A stretch of DNA of 64,000 nt from an uncultured Paracoccaceae bacterium (GTDB lineage Bacteria; Pseudomonadota; Alphaproteobacteria; Rhodobacterales; Rhodobacteraceae), in NCBI GenBank assembly GCA_947487205.1, contig CANKVU010000023.1:1-64000 (forward strand), given 5' to 3'. Made by a program: the position numbers and the translations under genes. Below the pieces are notes generated by a model. It saw nothing but the letters and a program-made list of their open reading frames with translations, had not been told where the DNA came from and did no database searches. This document shows positions 39,749-48,262 of this stretch, piece after piece (position 1 is the stretch's first letter; each line of letters begins with the position of its first letter).

Positions 39749-40636
39749 GAGTGGAGCGAGGCGGGCCAGAAGATTGTGCCGGACGCGGTCGATCCCGGGC
39801 CTGCGGCTCTCGGGCAGCCAGATCATCATGAGGTTCAGCTCCTTAGCCGGAAGCGTGTCGTCGAGCCGGCAGAGTTCGCTTCGGCCAAGCGCCTCCTCAA
39901 CGAGCGACCGCGGCAGCCACGCCACCCCGATGCCTGCAAGCACGTACCTGAAGGCCGCGAGCGTCAGCGCCGTCTCTGCCCGGGAAGCCGTGGAAATGCC
40001 CGCCGGCAACCGCGGCAAGAGGCTGCGCGAAAAGACATGCCCCAGAAAGACGTCTGCGGGATAGCTCACGATCGGGATCACTGGACCGGCGGCTGCCTCG
40101 CGGAGCTGAGGCGTGCAAACCGGAAGCAGAAGCTCGCGGTCCAGCAAGACGCTTTGGAACGCGCGGGGGATGGCCGGGTCGCGCTCGTCTGGCGACACGT
40201 ACATCAACGCGAAGTCGACCTCCCCCGAGAGTAGCTTCATCAGGCACTCGTCGCGGTTCGCCGACCGCACCCGGACCGAGACCTCGCCCCCTTCGGTCAG
40301 GGCGGCGACGACGCGCGGCGAGACTGTCGTCGTGATTGCGTGCTGGCAGGCGAAGGCGACGGTGGTGCCGTTGCCTCCCGGCGCGTTGCGCAGGGCCGTG
40401 CGCAAGCGCTCCAGCCGAACCGCCACATCCCGCAGCTCGGGCTCCAGCGCACGGACCGCCGGCAGCACTTCCAGAGGCTTGCGCGACCGGTCGAAGAGCG
40501 GCGCGCCGATACTGTCCTCGATCATGCGGATTCGCCGCGTGAAGGCGGACTGCGTGACGAACCGCCGGTCGGCCGCCCGCGCCAGCGAGCCCGTGTCCAT
40601 CACGGCGAGCACGTCCTCAATCCATTCCAGTCGCAT
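39686..40636 (-). CDS. LysR-family transcriptional regulator, possibly CuyR-like
   Basis: The 316-residue regulator has the HTH region TGSLARAADRRFVTQSAFTR and IRMIEDSIGAPLFDRSRK. It is divergent from the cuyA-like gene, where an LTTR would be expected to act; the 107-bp spacer has TTGC/GCAA elements. Both LysR genes share the tail architecture ending in an AGIGVAWLP or AGSGVAWLP motif, suggesting they are paralogues. Confidence 0.88.
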   Translation of the reverse strand: MRLEWIEDVLAVMDTGSLARAADRRFVTQSAFTRRIRMIEDSIGAPLFDRSRKPLEVLPAVRALEPELRDVAVRLERLRTALRNAPGGNGTTVAFACQHAITTTVSPRVVAALTEGGEVSVRVRSANRDECLMKLLSGEVDFALMYVSPDERDPAIPRAFQSVLLDRELLLPVCTPQLREAAAGPVIPIVSYPADVFLGHVFSRSLLPRLPAGISTASRAETALTLAAFRYVLAGIGVAWLPRSLVEEALGRSELCRLDDTLPAKELNLMMIWLPESRRPGIDRVRHNLLARLAPLSERLPHRPADAIQPIERAEE

Positions 40637-40743
40637 GGGTCCAGCCCAAATTGCACAACCTGCATGTTGCTGACGGAATTACGCATTAGCAATCCTTTAT
40701 TACCCCACGTAAGTGTCATTGCAGGCAACTTGAGGATAGACCC

Positions 40744-41781
40744 ATGCATCTCGCCCGCTTTCCCCGCCGCTTTATCGCTCACCTGCCCACGCCGCTGGAG
40801 CGGCTGGATCGCCTCTCGGCCGAGCTCGGCGGGCCCGAGATCTGGATCAAGCGCGACGACTGCACCGGCCTTAGCACCGGCGGCAACAAGACCCGCAAGC
40901 TCGAGTTCCTGATGGCCGAGGCCGAGCTGCAGGGCGCAGACACGGTGATCACACAAGGCGCGACGCAGTCGAACCACGCCCGCCAGACCGCCGCCTTCGC
41001 GGCCAAGCTCGGCATGAAGTGCCACATCCTGCTCGAGGACCGGACCGGCTCGAAGGACGCCAACTACAACCACAACGGCAACGTCCTGCTCGACCACCTG
41101 CACGGCGCCACGACCGAGAAGCGTCCCGCCGGCGGCGACATGAACGCCGAGATGGAGAAGGTCGCCGAGGAGATGCGCGAAGACGGACGCAACGTCTACG
41201 CCATCCCCGGCGGCGGCTCGAACCCCACTGGTGCGCTTGGCTACGTCAACTGCGCCTTCGAACTGCTGGCGCAGCTCAACGACAGCGCGACGAAGATCGA
41301 CCACATCGTGCACGCGACCGGCAGCGCCGGTACACAGGCCGGGCTGATCGTCGGCCTCAAGGCGATGAACGCGCAGATCCCGCTTCTGGGGATCGGCGTC
41401 CGCGCGCCGAAGGAGACGCAGGAAGCGAACGTCTTCAAGCTCGCCTCTGCCACCGCCGAGAAACTCGGCTGCCCGGGCGTCGTCTCTCGCGAGGATGTGG
41501 TCGCTAACACCGACTATGTCGGCGAAGGCTACGGCATTCCAACCGAGAGCGGCCTCGAGGCGATCGCCATGTTCGCCGAGCTCGAGAGCATCCTGCTCGA
41601 CCCGGTCTACTCCGCCAAGGGCGCCGCCGGCTTCATCGACCTGATCCGCAAGGGCCATTTTAAGAAGGGCGAGCGGGTCGTGTTCCTGCACACCGGCGGC
41701 TCCGCCGCGCTCTTCGGCTACACCGCCGCCTTCGACTTCGCCGACCGTTGGACCGGTCAGGAAAAGCCGCAAGCCGCCTGA
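40744..41781 (+). CDS. cuyA: PLP-dependent L-cysteate sulfo-lyase / D-cysteine desulfhydrase
   Basis: The 345-residue fold-type II PLP enzyme has the PLP lysine in [12 protein letters not shown], the motif [31 protein letters not shown] for phosphate binding and [12 protein letters not shown]. Within the ACC deaminase/D-cysteine desulfhydrase family, the adjacent exporter-like gene and LysR regulator match the cuyRZA arrangement for cysteate degradation known in marine roseobacters. The expected reaction is cysteate to pyruvate, ammonium and sulfite. D-cysteine desulfhydrase is the main alternative. GAGGA lies eight bases before the ATG. Confidence 0.8.
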   Translation: MHLARFPRRFIAHLPTPLERLDRLSAELGGPEIWIKRDDCTGLSTGGNKTRKLEFLMAEAELQGADTVITQGATQSNHARQTAAFAAKLGMKCHILLEDRTGSKDANYNHNGNVLLDHLHGATTEKRPAGGDMNAEMEKVAEEMREDGRNVYAIPGGGSNPTGALGYVNCAFELLAQLNDSATKIDHIVHATGSAGTQAGLIVGLKAMNAQIPLLGIGVRAPKETQEANVFKLASATAEKLGCPGVVSREDVVANTDYVGEGYGIPTESGLEAIAMFAELESILLDPVYSAKGAAGFIDLIRKGHFKKGERVVFLHTGGSAALFGYTAAFDFADRWTGQEKPQAA

Positions 41782-41876
41782 CGGCGGCAGATCGGCGCGC
41801 GCGTCCACATGCGCGCGCCGATCCTGTTCGATGTTCGTGCCTGCATCCGGCGTTCAGGTCAGTCCGAGAGGTCGTC

Positions 41877-42908
41877 ATGGTTCAGTCTCCCGCCCCCTTC
41901 GCCGCCCGATTCCGCATGCCGCAGAACCTGGGCTCGCTGCTGCCCGGCTTCTCAGTCGCGCTCGTCATCGGGATCGCGGCGCAGTTCCTCTCGGACCATT
42001 ACGGTGCGCCGGCGATGCTGATGGCGCTGTTGCTTGGCATCGCCTTCCACTTCCTCGCCGAGGAGGGGCGCTGCGTGCCGGGCATCAACGTCACCGCGCG
42101 CACCGTTCTGCGCTTCGGCGTGGCGCTTCTCGGTGCGCGGATCAGCGTCGATCTCCTAATCGGCCTCGGCGCGCCGCTCATCGTACTGACCATCGCCGGT
42201 GTCGTCCTGACCATCCTCTTCGGGCTCATCGGCGCGCGGCTTCTCGGCCGCGGCTGGCGCTTTGCGCTTCTGACCGGCGGCTCGGTCGCGATTTGCGGCG
42301 CCTCGGCGGCGATGGCGATCGCCGCGGTCCTGCCCAAGAACGAGCATTCCGAAAGCAACCTCATCTTTACCGTGCTGTCCGTGACCGTGCTCTCGACCAT
42401 CGCGATGATCGTCTATCCGCTCGTAACCACGCTCGCCGGGCTCGACCCGCTCGCCACGGGCGTGTTCCTCGGCGGCACCATCCACGACGTGGCGCAGGTC
42501 GTGGGCGCGGGCTTCTCGGTCAGCGAGGAGACCGGCGAGACGGCGACACTGGTCAAGCTCATCCGGGTAACGATGCTCGCCCCGGTCGTGCTCTGCTTCG
42601 CGCTCGCCATCCGTGCGCGCGGCCAGACGGGCGAGACCGCCGAGGCGCGCCCGCCCCTGATCCCGGGCTTCGTGCTGGCGTTCCTGGCGCTCGCGGCGCT
42701 GAACTCGATAGGCGTCGTGCCCGCCGCCGTGTCAGACTTCCTGGGCGACCTCTCACGCTGGGCGCTCCTCGTTGCCATCGCCGCGGTTGGCATGAAGACG
42801 GCGCTGCGCACCATCCTCGATGTCGGCGGCCAAGCCATCGTCCTGATCGTCGCCGAGACGGTGTTCCTCGCCGTCTTCATCCTCATCGGCCTGCACTGGC
42901 TGACCTAA
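41877..42908 (+). CDS. cuyZ: Putative sulfite exporter, YeiH/UPF0324 family
   Basis: The 343-residue protein has about ten membrane segments. It carries the UPF0324 features TVLRFGVALLGARISVDLLI, SVAICGASAAMAIAAVLP, GTIHDVAQVVGAG and VGMKTALRTILDVG. Members next to cuyA have been proposed to export sulfite released by desulfonation; that assignment is from gene context. Start 41877 has GAGAGG upstream. It follows cuyA by 95 bases and probably shares its transcript. Confidence 0.82.
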   Translation: MVQSPAPFAARFRMPQNLGSLLPGFSVALVIGIAAQFLSDHYGAPAMLMALLLGIAFHFLAEEGRCVPGINVTARTVLRFGVALLGARISVDLLIGLGAPLIVLTIAGVVLTILFGLIGARLLGRGWRFALLTGGSVAICGASAAMAIAAVLPKNEHSESNLIFTVLSVTVLSTIAMIVYPLVTTLAGLDPLATGVFLGGTIHDVAQVVGAGFSVSEETGETATLVKLIRVTMLAPVVLCFALAIRARGQTGETAEARPPLIPGFVLAFLALAALNSIGVVPAAVSDFLGDLSRWALLVAIAAVGMKTALRTILDVGGQAIVLIVAETVFLAVFILIGLHWLT

Positions 42909-43310
42909 CGGCGCGGAACTTCCCGTGGTGGTGAAAGCGCCACGGCTTGGCAGCCCAAGGAACTTCCCGTGTCCCGATGGGACAGCAGCGCCCTGTGGAA
43001 CGCCGCGAGCAGAGAATGCCCGCGCCGCAGAACCGCCATTCATCTTCGTTGCAGCATCGGTCGAGAAGGGCTCTCTCCGGGCCTTCGCTACGCTCTGCTC
43101 GAATGGCCGGTCCTTGCTTAGCGTAGGATTTCGCACTCTCCTGCAAATGACCCCTGGGTGTCCGACTCGAACGATCCTCCGCCAACGATGCAGCGATTAT
43201 TCGATAGCTCCGCAATGTGGACCCCCGACGCACCTCGCAGTGAAGGTTCGCTTCCCACCCTTCCGTTCGCTTCTGCCTCGCAACGGCGGCCGAGCTTCAA
43301 GCTCACCGCC
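42909..43310. other. Right end of the transposition unit and junction, no gene
   Basis: The first 208 bases lie inside the Tn3-family unit. They contain a direct repeat GGAACTTCCCGTG at 42915-42927 and 42959-42971. After the right terminal repeat (43117-43154) and the TGGGT duplication, another 150 bases lead to the end of vapC. Open frames here are chance frames. Confidence 0.55.
43117..43154 (-). repeat. Right 38-bp terminal inverted repeat of the Tn3-family unit
   Basis: Read on the minus strand it begins GGGGTCATTTGCAGGAGAGT and ends CCTACGCTAAG, the Tn3-family terminal pattern. It pairs with the left end with two differences. The flank outside is TGGGT, identical to the left flank. Confidence 0.88.
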
Positions 43311-43721
43311 TCAGGGTGCCTCCCAGTTTTGGATCTTGAGCCCAGGCACTCTCTCGAATTCTTTTGTATTCTCCGTGACGATAGGCAGGTCTCTCGCCTT
43401 GGCCTGACCGGCGATCAGCACGTCATAGGGTCCGATCTGTATCCCCTGCCCCGCGAGATGGGCCCCGATCGCTCCAGCCCCCGCGGCATCCTCTTCGGTG
43501 AACGGCAAGACCTCCAACGGGCCGGCCAGGAGATCGTCGATCCGCGCATGATTCCGGGCGGGCCGCGCGCTTCGATCGGCCTCGTAGCGGAGCTCAAAGA
43601 CGACCACCGTCGAGATCGCGATGCGTTCGCCGTCTGCAAGCGCCTCCTTGAGCCTGACCCGAATGGTAGGCGGACGGTCGTTCAGGACCGCGATGACGAC
43701 ATTCGTATCGAGACAGATCAC
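43311..43721 (-). CDS. vapC: VapC-type PIN-domain toxin
   Basis: The 136-residue ribonuclease has the PIN residues: Asp in ICLDTNVVIAVL, Glu in VFELRYEADR, Asp in GPYDVLIAGQA and the TENTKEFERV segment. It cleaves RNA when freed from VapB. It follows vapB by eight bases. The pair lies just outside the transposition unit and probably stabilises the plasmid. Confidence 0.9.
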   Translation of the reverse strand: MICLDTNVVIAVLNDRPPTIRVRLKEALADGERIAISTVVVFELRYEADRSARPARNHARIDDLLAGPLEVLPFTEEDAAGAGAIGAHLAGQGIQIGPYDVLIAGQAKARDLPIVTENTKEFERVPGLKIQNWEAP

Positions 43722-43729
43722 CCAGGGAC

Positions 43730-43981
43730 TCAGTCGTCGAACATCCCGCGGTCGGCCGGCATGGAGGGTTGGTCTTTGCCCTCCTCCATGAACGGCTTGG
43801 CGTAGGTATCGAGGCTCTCAAACCATTCGTCGACATTCGAGATGATCGGCTCGAGGATCAGGCGGCGACCGTCGCGCCGAACCCGGACCTCCTCTCCCTC
43901 CATGCGGAAGGCCTTCGGGAGCCGTACGGCCTGGCTTCGGCCATGCATGAAGGTCTTCGCGATGCCCGATGTATCGCCCAT
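43730..43981 (-). CDS. vapB: VapB-type antitoxin (AbrB fold)
   Basis: The 83-residue protein ([20 protein letters not shown]) has the swapped-hairpin DNA-binding motif [20 protein letters not shown] and an acidic toxin-binding tail. It neutralises VapC and probably represses the operon. ATG 43981 has GGAG upstream; earlier frame codons lack a site. Confidence 0.88.
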   Translation of the reverse strand: MGDTSGIAKTFMHGRSQAVRLPKAFRMEGEEVRVRRDGRRLILEPIISNVDEWFESLDTYAKPFMEEGKDQPSMPADRGMFDD

Positions 43982-44038
43982 GTCGGGCTCCGATGGTATC
44001 ATCATTGACGCATACCAAAACGAAGCCGTTGGGAAGGG

Positions 44039-44120
44039 TGTCAACTAACGAACGGTTTGCGACACCGCGAAAGCACCCCAATAACGTATGTCACAAACTC
44101 AGCTTTCAGACTTGTTGACA
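44039..44120. promoter_or_regulatory. Candidate res site upstream of the serine resolvase
   Basis: Two dyad-like elements with TGTC and GACA ends lie in the 120 bases before the resolvase: 44039-44064 (26 bp, TGTCAACTAA to TTTGCGACA) and 44089-44120 (32 bp, TGTCACAAAC to CTTGTTGACA). This two-subsite arrangement resembles res. The first shares GTTTGCGACA with repeats inside the transposition unit at 34922-34947. Confidence 0.55.
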
Positions 44121-44160
44121 GAGGTTTCTTTTTGCCACCACTTGTTGGCATGGTCGGGAC

Positions 44161-44757
44161 ATGACCCGCACCTTCGCCTACGCTCGCGTTTCTACCATCG
44201 GCCAGACCGTCGAGAACCAGCTTGGCGAGATCGAGGCGGCAGGGTTCAGCATCGCCCCGCATCGCATCATCACGGAAACGATCTCGGGAAGCGTCACTGC
44301 GCGCGAGCGTCCGCAGTTCGCACGGCTTTTGGATCGGATCGAGCCCGGCGACGCGATCGTGGTGACAAAGCTTGACCGTCTCGGCCGGGACGCGATCGAC
44401 GTGGCCGGAACGATCAAGGCGCTGTCGAGAATTCCCGTGCAGGTTCACTGCCTCGCCCTTCCGGGCGTTGACCTGACCAGTTCGACCGGATCTCTCACCA
44501 TGCAGGTCCTGAACGCGGTCGCGCAGTTCGAGCGAGATCTTCTCATCGAGCGCACCCATGCCGGAATTGCGCGTGCCCGGTCCCAAGGCAAGAAGATCGG
44601 CAGACCGCCAGCGCTGTCACCAGACGACGCGCAAAAGATCACTGCGGCGCTGGCGACTGGTGCCTCCGTTGCGTCTCTCGCCCGGGTTTATGGGGTCAGC
44701 CGCGCGACCGTAGCGAAACTGCGCGACCGAGCGAAGGAGAATTCACCTCTGGGATGA
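44161..44757 (+). CDS. Serine recombinase of the resolvase/invertase family
   Basis: The 198-residue protein has the catalytic N-terminal domain: Ser in FAYARVSTIGQTVENQ, RPQFARLLDRIEPGDAIVVT, KLDRLGRDAIDV and the long E-helix FERDLLIERTHAGIARARSQ. A C-terminal HTH follows (GASVASLARVYGVSRATVAK). It could resolve cointegrates of Tn3-family elements or plasmid multimers. No transposase is adjacent, so it stands alone next to res-like sites. Confidence 0.9.
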   Translation: MTRTFAYARVSTIGQTVENQLGEIEAAGFSIAPHRIITETISGSVTARERPQFARLLDRIEPGDAIVVTKLDRLGRDAIDVAGTIKALSRIPVQVHCLALPGVDLTSSTGSLTMQVLNAVAQFERDLLIERTHAGIARARSQGKKIGRPPALSPDDAQKITAALATGASVASLARVYGVSRATVAKLRDRAKENSPLG

Positions 44758-44807
44758 TTCAGCGGATTCTGTATGAGACAAGATAGTTGCCAGCATGAAG
44801 GTCCCCA

Positions 44808-45368
44808 ATGCGCCTGACTCACATCCTCTTCGTCTTATCGCTCGCCGTTGTGGCTCTTGCCGTCGCCTCCCCTCAGGCAGCGAAAGCCCAGGACTATGAC
44901 ATGGATTGCAAACTGCTGCTCTGCCTGCCGGGCGGCTTTCCAGACGGCTGCGGCGATGCCTACGATCACATGATCGACCGCATCCGCGACGGCAAATCAC
45001 CAATCGGCACCTGCGCCATGGCCGGCGGCGGCGAATACGATGACTACGAGATCGACTACGATTTCAACGGCGCAACCTCGCGCGACGGTTGGCAGTGCCC
45101 CGAGGGAACGAGGCTCTTCCACGAGTCCAATCCGGCCGAGGCAAACCGCAGCTCGGTCCAGGTCTTCTGCTATGAGAACAGCGATACGGTGCGGCTTGGG
45201 GACAATACCCGGACCTACTACACCGGCATGAGCCGTCCTGATCGCACAGACTTCACGCTCGACATGACGATGAACGCCAGCGCCGAGACACCCTATGAGA
45301 CCGGCGTGATGCGGTTCAGCACCGGGCGCGCACGCGACTGGATGACAGACATCACCTACGGACAATGA
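44808..45368 (+). CDS. TrbM-like exported protein
   Basis: The 186-residue protein has a signal peptide (cleavage near AKAQ). The motif MDCKLLLCLPGGFPDGCGDA and then IGTC recalls the CxxxLCL...C pattern of TrbM, an accessory exported protein of conjugation systems. The rest of the protein contains more cysteines and looks extracytoplasmic. It overlaps the next exported gene by four bases. The family call is tentative. Confidence 0.62.
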   Translation: MRLTHILFVLSLAVVALAVASPQAAKAQDYDMDCKLLLCLPGGFPDGCGDAYDHMIDRIRDGKSPIGTCAMAGGGEYDDYEIDYDFNGATSRDGWQCPEGTRLFHESNPAEANRSSVQVFCYENSDTVRLGDNTRTYYTGMSRPDRTDFTLDMTMNASAETPYETGVMRFSTGRARDWMTDITYGQ

Positions 45369-45682
45369 CCGCCGGACCTCGCCTTCTCTCGCTCGTGATA
45401 ATGCTCGCCTTGGCACCAGCCGCGGCCAGCGCACAGGTTGCGTGCATCCCGCTGGGAGAGCCCTACCCCTACGAGCCGTCCGACCTCGGTGCCGAGCTGC
45501 GGCAGATCGTGAACGAGCAATACGAGGACTACGTCTCAGGGATCGAAGACTATATCAACTGCCTTGAGACCGAGCGAGTCGATGCGATGCAAACCGCCGA
45601 TCAAGTCGTGCAACGATGGGTCCGCTACTTTGGAGACAACGCGGCGCTCCACTATGAAATTCAGCCGGACAGAGATCCGTGA
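45365..45682 (+). CDS. Small exported protein of unknown function
   Basis: The 105-residue protein has a signal peptide (LLSLVIMLALAPAAASAQ) and a helical, acidic mature part with two cysteines (VACIPLGE, YINCLETE). It is coupled to the TrbM-like gene by ATGA overlap, so the two probably act together, perhaps in mating-pair function. No family recognised. Confidence 0.7.
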   Translation: MTAGPRLLSLVIMLALAPAAASAQVACIPLGEPYPYEPSDLGAELRQIVNEQYEDYVSGIEDYINCLETERVDAMQTADQVVQRWVRYFGDNAALHYEIQPDRDP

Positions 45683-45742
45683 CCTCGCGCAGGGACACCG
45701 GGACGCGGTGGCGGCGCGGTGTCTCGGAGAATGGCAGGAACA

Positions 45743-45907
45743 TCAGAGCATGTGTTCAATGAAGATGGTCAGCACCAACCCAATGAGGGTGCCGATGATC
45801 CCGGCGGCGGTGGCGTGCTGCACCTTGTCGAGGCGGTTGCCGCCCCGGCGAGAGGCGGTGCGGACGCCCCAGATGATGCCGATGAGGAGTGCGGCGAGAA
45901 CGATCAT
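45743..45907 (-). CDS. Small membrane protein, two predicted helices
   Basis: A 54-residue protein MIVLAALLIGIIWGVRTASR continues RGGNRLDKVQHATAAGIIGT and ends with a second hydrophobic helix and IEHML. A paralogous sequence with RGGNRLDIAHYATGF occurs at 58475-58641, and the conservation between them supports coding. It follows the acyltransferase-like gene in the same orientation. Function unknown. Confidence 0.65.
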   Translation of the reverse strand: MIVLAALLIGIIWGVRTASRRGGNRLDKVQHATAAGIIGTLIGLVLTIFIEHML

Positions 45908-46075
45908 GATTGATTCTCATTGTGTTGGGTTGGAAACAACGGCAATCCGGCGGCGCTGCTGAGAAACCTAGGCTGGGAAGCCGGAGTGGTGGCGGGACCA
46001 AGTGAGCCCCTCGCGACGCAGTGTCGTCAGCTGATCTTCAGTTGCATCCGCCTACATGGATTCAAGAATGGCCGA

Positions 46076-46936
46076 TCATCGCGCTAGCTCAACAAGCGGG
46101 ATCAGGACACCGAGCAGCACGGGTTGATGGACGAGATAGATTGGGAGGCTGTGCCGACCGGCCCACGCCAGAAATCGAGCGATACGTCCGTCGATCGGCC
46201 GCGCGCGATGAAGCCAGCCCCGTGCAAGGGCCAGCCGCGTTCCGGCCATGCCGAGCAGTGTCAGGCCGACCCACGGAAAAACGGGAACGAAGTCGTTGCT
46301 GGACGGGGGTGAGGCCGCAAAGCCGGTCCAGGCCAACCATCGCGGATCGAAGTCCGCCGACGTCCAGATGAATCCGAAAGCGAGAGCTACGAGGCCGAGT
46401 ATTGCGATGGTGAGTTTATTGAGGCGCAGTACGAGCGCGCCGACGACGCTCGCCGCCGCGACGGCGTGCAGGATGCCGAAATAGACGAAGGTCTGCGGAA
46501 AAGTGATGCGGGTCAGGAGGCTGATAGTCAGCGCCGCCGCTATCAGTATGGCGAGGCGTCGCATGAATGCGTCTCGTCGGAACCCACCCGCCGCGGCAAG
46601 AACGAGGCTCACACCGACGAGCACCATGAAGGTGCCTGCGAGCAAGCGGCCGAACAGCAGCCATAGCGGGTGGGACGCAACTTCGGGTGGAATGACACGA
46701 AGAAAGGATAGGTCCCACACAAGATGGAAGAGCACCACACCTGCGATTGCGATCCCGCGCGCAACATCGACGATGACGAGACGCGGAATTTCGATCGTCT
46801 GGGACGCCGGCTCCTGGGCAGATGCCGCGCGATTGGCGCCGCCGTCGTAGGGATCGGCTGCAATTCGAAAAGAGGCCGGTTGGTCGTGTCGTCGCCTCGG
46901 GCCAGTTTCGAATGTATCCGAACGACGTCGACTCAT
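46076..46936 (-). CDS. DUF1624/heparan-alpha-glucosaminide N-acetyltransferase-like membrane protein
   Basis: The 286-residue protein has a polar N-terminus of about 50 residues, then seven or eight membrane helices starting with [20 protein letters not shown]. Family features are the DxxRG-x-Ax-xxM/V-x-xF-H motif, [17 protein letters not shown] and [15 protein letters not shown]. It may transfer acyl groups in the envelope. The start overlaps the STAS-like gene stop (ATGA). Confidence 0.8.
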   Translation of the reverse strand: MSRRRSDTFETGPRRRHDQPASFRIAADPYDGGANRAASAQEPASQTIEIPRLVIVDVARGIAIAGVVLFHLVWDLSFLRVIPPEVASHPLWLLFGRLLAGTFMVLVGVSLVLAAAGGFRRDAFMRRLAILIAAALTISLLTRITFPQTFVYFGILHAVAAASVVGALVLRLNKLTIAILGLVALAFGFIWTSADFDPRWLAWTGFAASPPSSNDFVPVFPWVGLTLLGMAGTRLALARGWLHRARPIDGRIARFLAWAGRHSLPIYLVHQPVLLGVLIPLVELAR

Positions 46937-47295
46937 CTACCGCGCGTCCATTCGACGGCGGCACCCATCTCGCCCGTATCGAACCTTCGCATCTCGGCTC
47001 GGGTCAGGGCGCCAACCAGGTTCGTGCCCCATTCCATCAGGGTTCCTTCGCCAACGATAGCCACGCGGCTGAAGTCGTTCGCATGGGCGGTGTCGAGCTT
47101 CAGGTCTTCCAGCATTGCGGGCGGTCCGTCGTAACCTTCGAAGTTTGCGAGATCGAGGACGAGGCCGGGTTTGGCCGACCTTTCGAGCCGCCTGTGAAGA
47201 AGGGCGTGCATCCGCTGCAGATCGCTTTCGCTCAGCTTGCCCTCGCAGGCGATGCCGATGACGTCGTCATGCGTGGTTTCGGTCTCCGTGAACAT
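46933..47295 (-). CDS. SpoIIAA-like (STAS-fold) protein
   Basis: The 120-residue protein ([20 protein letters not shown]) has the SpoIIAA-like family layout: [20 protein letters not shown], then [20 protein letters not shown]. These are small cytoplasmic or membrane-associated lipid-binding-like proteins of unclear role. It overlaps the CDF gene end by 29 bases and the acyltransferase start by 4, so the three form an operon. Confidence 0.8.
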   Translation of the reverse strand: MFTETETTHDDVIGIACEGKLSESDLQRMHALLHRRLERSAKPGLVLDLANFEGYDGPPAMLEDLKLDTAHANDFSRVAIVGEGTLMEWGTNLVGALTRAEMRRFDTGEMGAAVEWTRGR

Positions 47296-48232
47296 GGGCG
47301 TTCTCCTTTTCGCTGGATTTTCCATGACCGTAGAGACTGGCGCCTTCGTGCGCGTGATCCTCGTGTTCGAATTCAAGGCTGGAATGGCCGATGCCGAACT
47401 CCTCTTTCAGCCGTTCCTTGATCTTGGCCTTGATGGCCTCGATCCGATGCCAACCGCTCTCTGTCAGCACGACGTGGCAGTCGAGCGCCGCCTCATGCTC
47501 CTGCATCTGCCAGAGATGGACGTGATGGACGTCCTCGACTCCCTCGACGCCACGCATCGCGTCGAGGACGGCGTCGCAATCCATCTCGGGAGGGCTGCCC
47601 AGCATCAGCGTCCGGACCGGACCGCCGATCTCGGTCAACGCCAGGTACAGGATATAGAGCGCGATTCCGATCGTGATGGCCGGGTCGACCCATCGCATGT
47701 CGTAGAGGATGATGAGCGATCCGCCGATGATAACGGCCAAGGAGGCGAGCGCATCGGAGAGGTTGTGCAGGAACAGGGCGCGGATGTTCACGCTGCCCTT
47801 CTGCATCGAGTAGGTGAGCAGCGCCGTCAGCGTATCCACGACCAGCGCCACGCCGCCGAGGATCACAACCGTCCACCCCGCGACCTCGGGCGGGTCGATC
47901 ATCCGCATGCCTCCCTCGTAGATCAGGTAGAACCCGATCAGGATCAACGTCGTGTAGTTGATGAGGGCGGCCACGATCTCGATGCGGCCGTAGCCGAAGG
48001 TCATGCGCTCGTCCGCCGGCCGCCGGGCGATCTTGCGCGCCGCGAAGGCGATCACCAGCGAGGCCATGTCGGAGAAGTTGTGCAGCGCATCTGCGATCAG
48101 CGCGAGGCTGCCCGACAGGATGCCGCCGACGATCTGTGCGACGGTCAGGAGCCCGTTGGCCCAGATCGCAATGGAGACGCGGCGGTCGCCGGATTCAGGG
48201 TCGATATGGGCATGGCCATGATCGTGCGGCAC
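47267..48232 (-). CDS. Cation diffusion facilitator, CzcD/ZitB type
   Basis: The 321-residue transporter has six helices with the zinc-site motifs LIADALHNFSDMASL (HxxxD) and ALFLHNLSDALASLAV. The C-terminal metal-binding domain includes VHHVHLWQMQEHEAALDCHV. N- and C-termini are His-rich. It exports Zn, Cd, Co or similar ions in exchange for protons. The GTG start has AGGAG eight bases upstream, but that site lies inside a 5-prime hairpin (48242-48258). A MerR-type promoter precedes it, so metal induction is expected. Confidence 0.92.
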   Translation of the reverse strand: MPHDHGHAHIDPESGDRRVSIAIWANGLLTVAQIVGGILSGSLALIADALHNFSDMASLVIAFAARKIARRPADERMTFGYGRIEIVAALINYTTLILIGFYLIYEGGMRMIDPPEVAGWTVVILGGVALVVDTLTALLTYSMQKGSVNIRALFLHNLSDALASLAVIIGGSLIILYDMRWVDPAITIGIALYILYLALTEIGGPVRTLMLGSPPEMDCDAVLDAMRGVEGVEDVHHVHLWQMQEHEAALDCHVVLTESGWHRIEAIKAKIKERLKEEFGIGHSSLEFEHEDHAHEGASLYGHGKSSEKENAHVHGDRNHA

Positions 48233-48241
48233 GGAAAGGCT

Positions 48242-48258
48242 CCTCGAATCGTTCGAGG
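48242..48258 (-). promoter_or_regulatory. Leader hairpin covering the ribosome site of the CDF gene
   Basis: On the minus strand CCTCGAA-CGA-TTCGAGG forms a perfect 7-bp stem with a 3-base loop. Its 3-prime arm includes the start of the AGGAG Shine-Dalgarno element of the CDF gene. It could reduce translation or, alternatively, be a protein operator downstream of the promoter. Confidence 0.55.
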
Positions 48259-48262
48259 ATGG

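Larger units (their letters stand above)
34467..43154. mobile_element. Non-autonomous Tn3-family transposition unit (8,688 bp) carrying a sulfonate cassette
   Basis: Two 38-bp inverted repeats bound the unit (34467-34504 and 43117-43154), each with the Tn3-family outer GGGGTC-type end and inner ACGCTAAG end. The immediate flanks are both TGGGT (34462-34466 and 43155-43159), a 5-bp target duplication typical of Tn3 transposition. Inside are a DUF6429 protein, an alpha/beta hydrolase, TRAP transporter genes, two LysR regulators, cuyA-like and cuyZ-like genes, but no transposase and no resolvase. Movement would therefore need a transposase supplied in trans. Confidence 0.88.

Noticed and set aside
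43155-43310. Possible second copy of a T-DNA-border-like site or another transposon end
   Set aside because: No match to the border core or the 38-bp ends was found in this or any other part of the window by reading.
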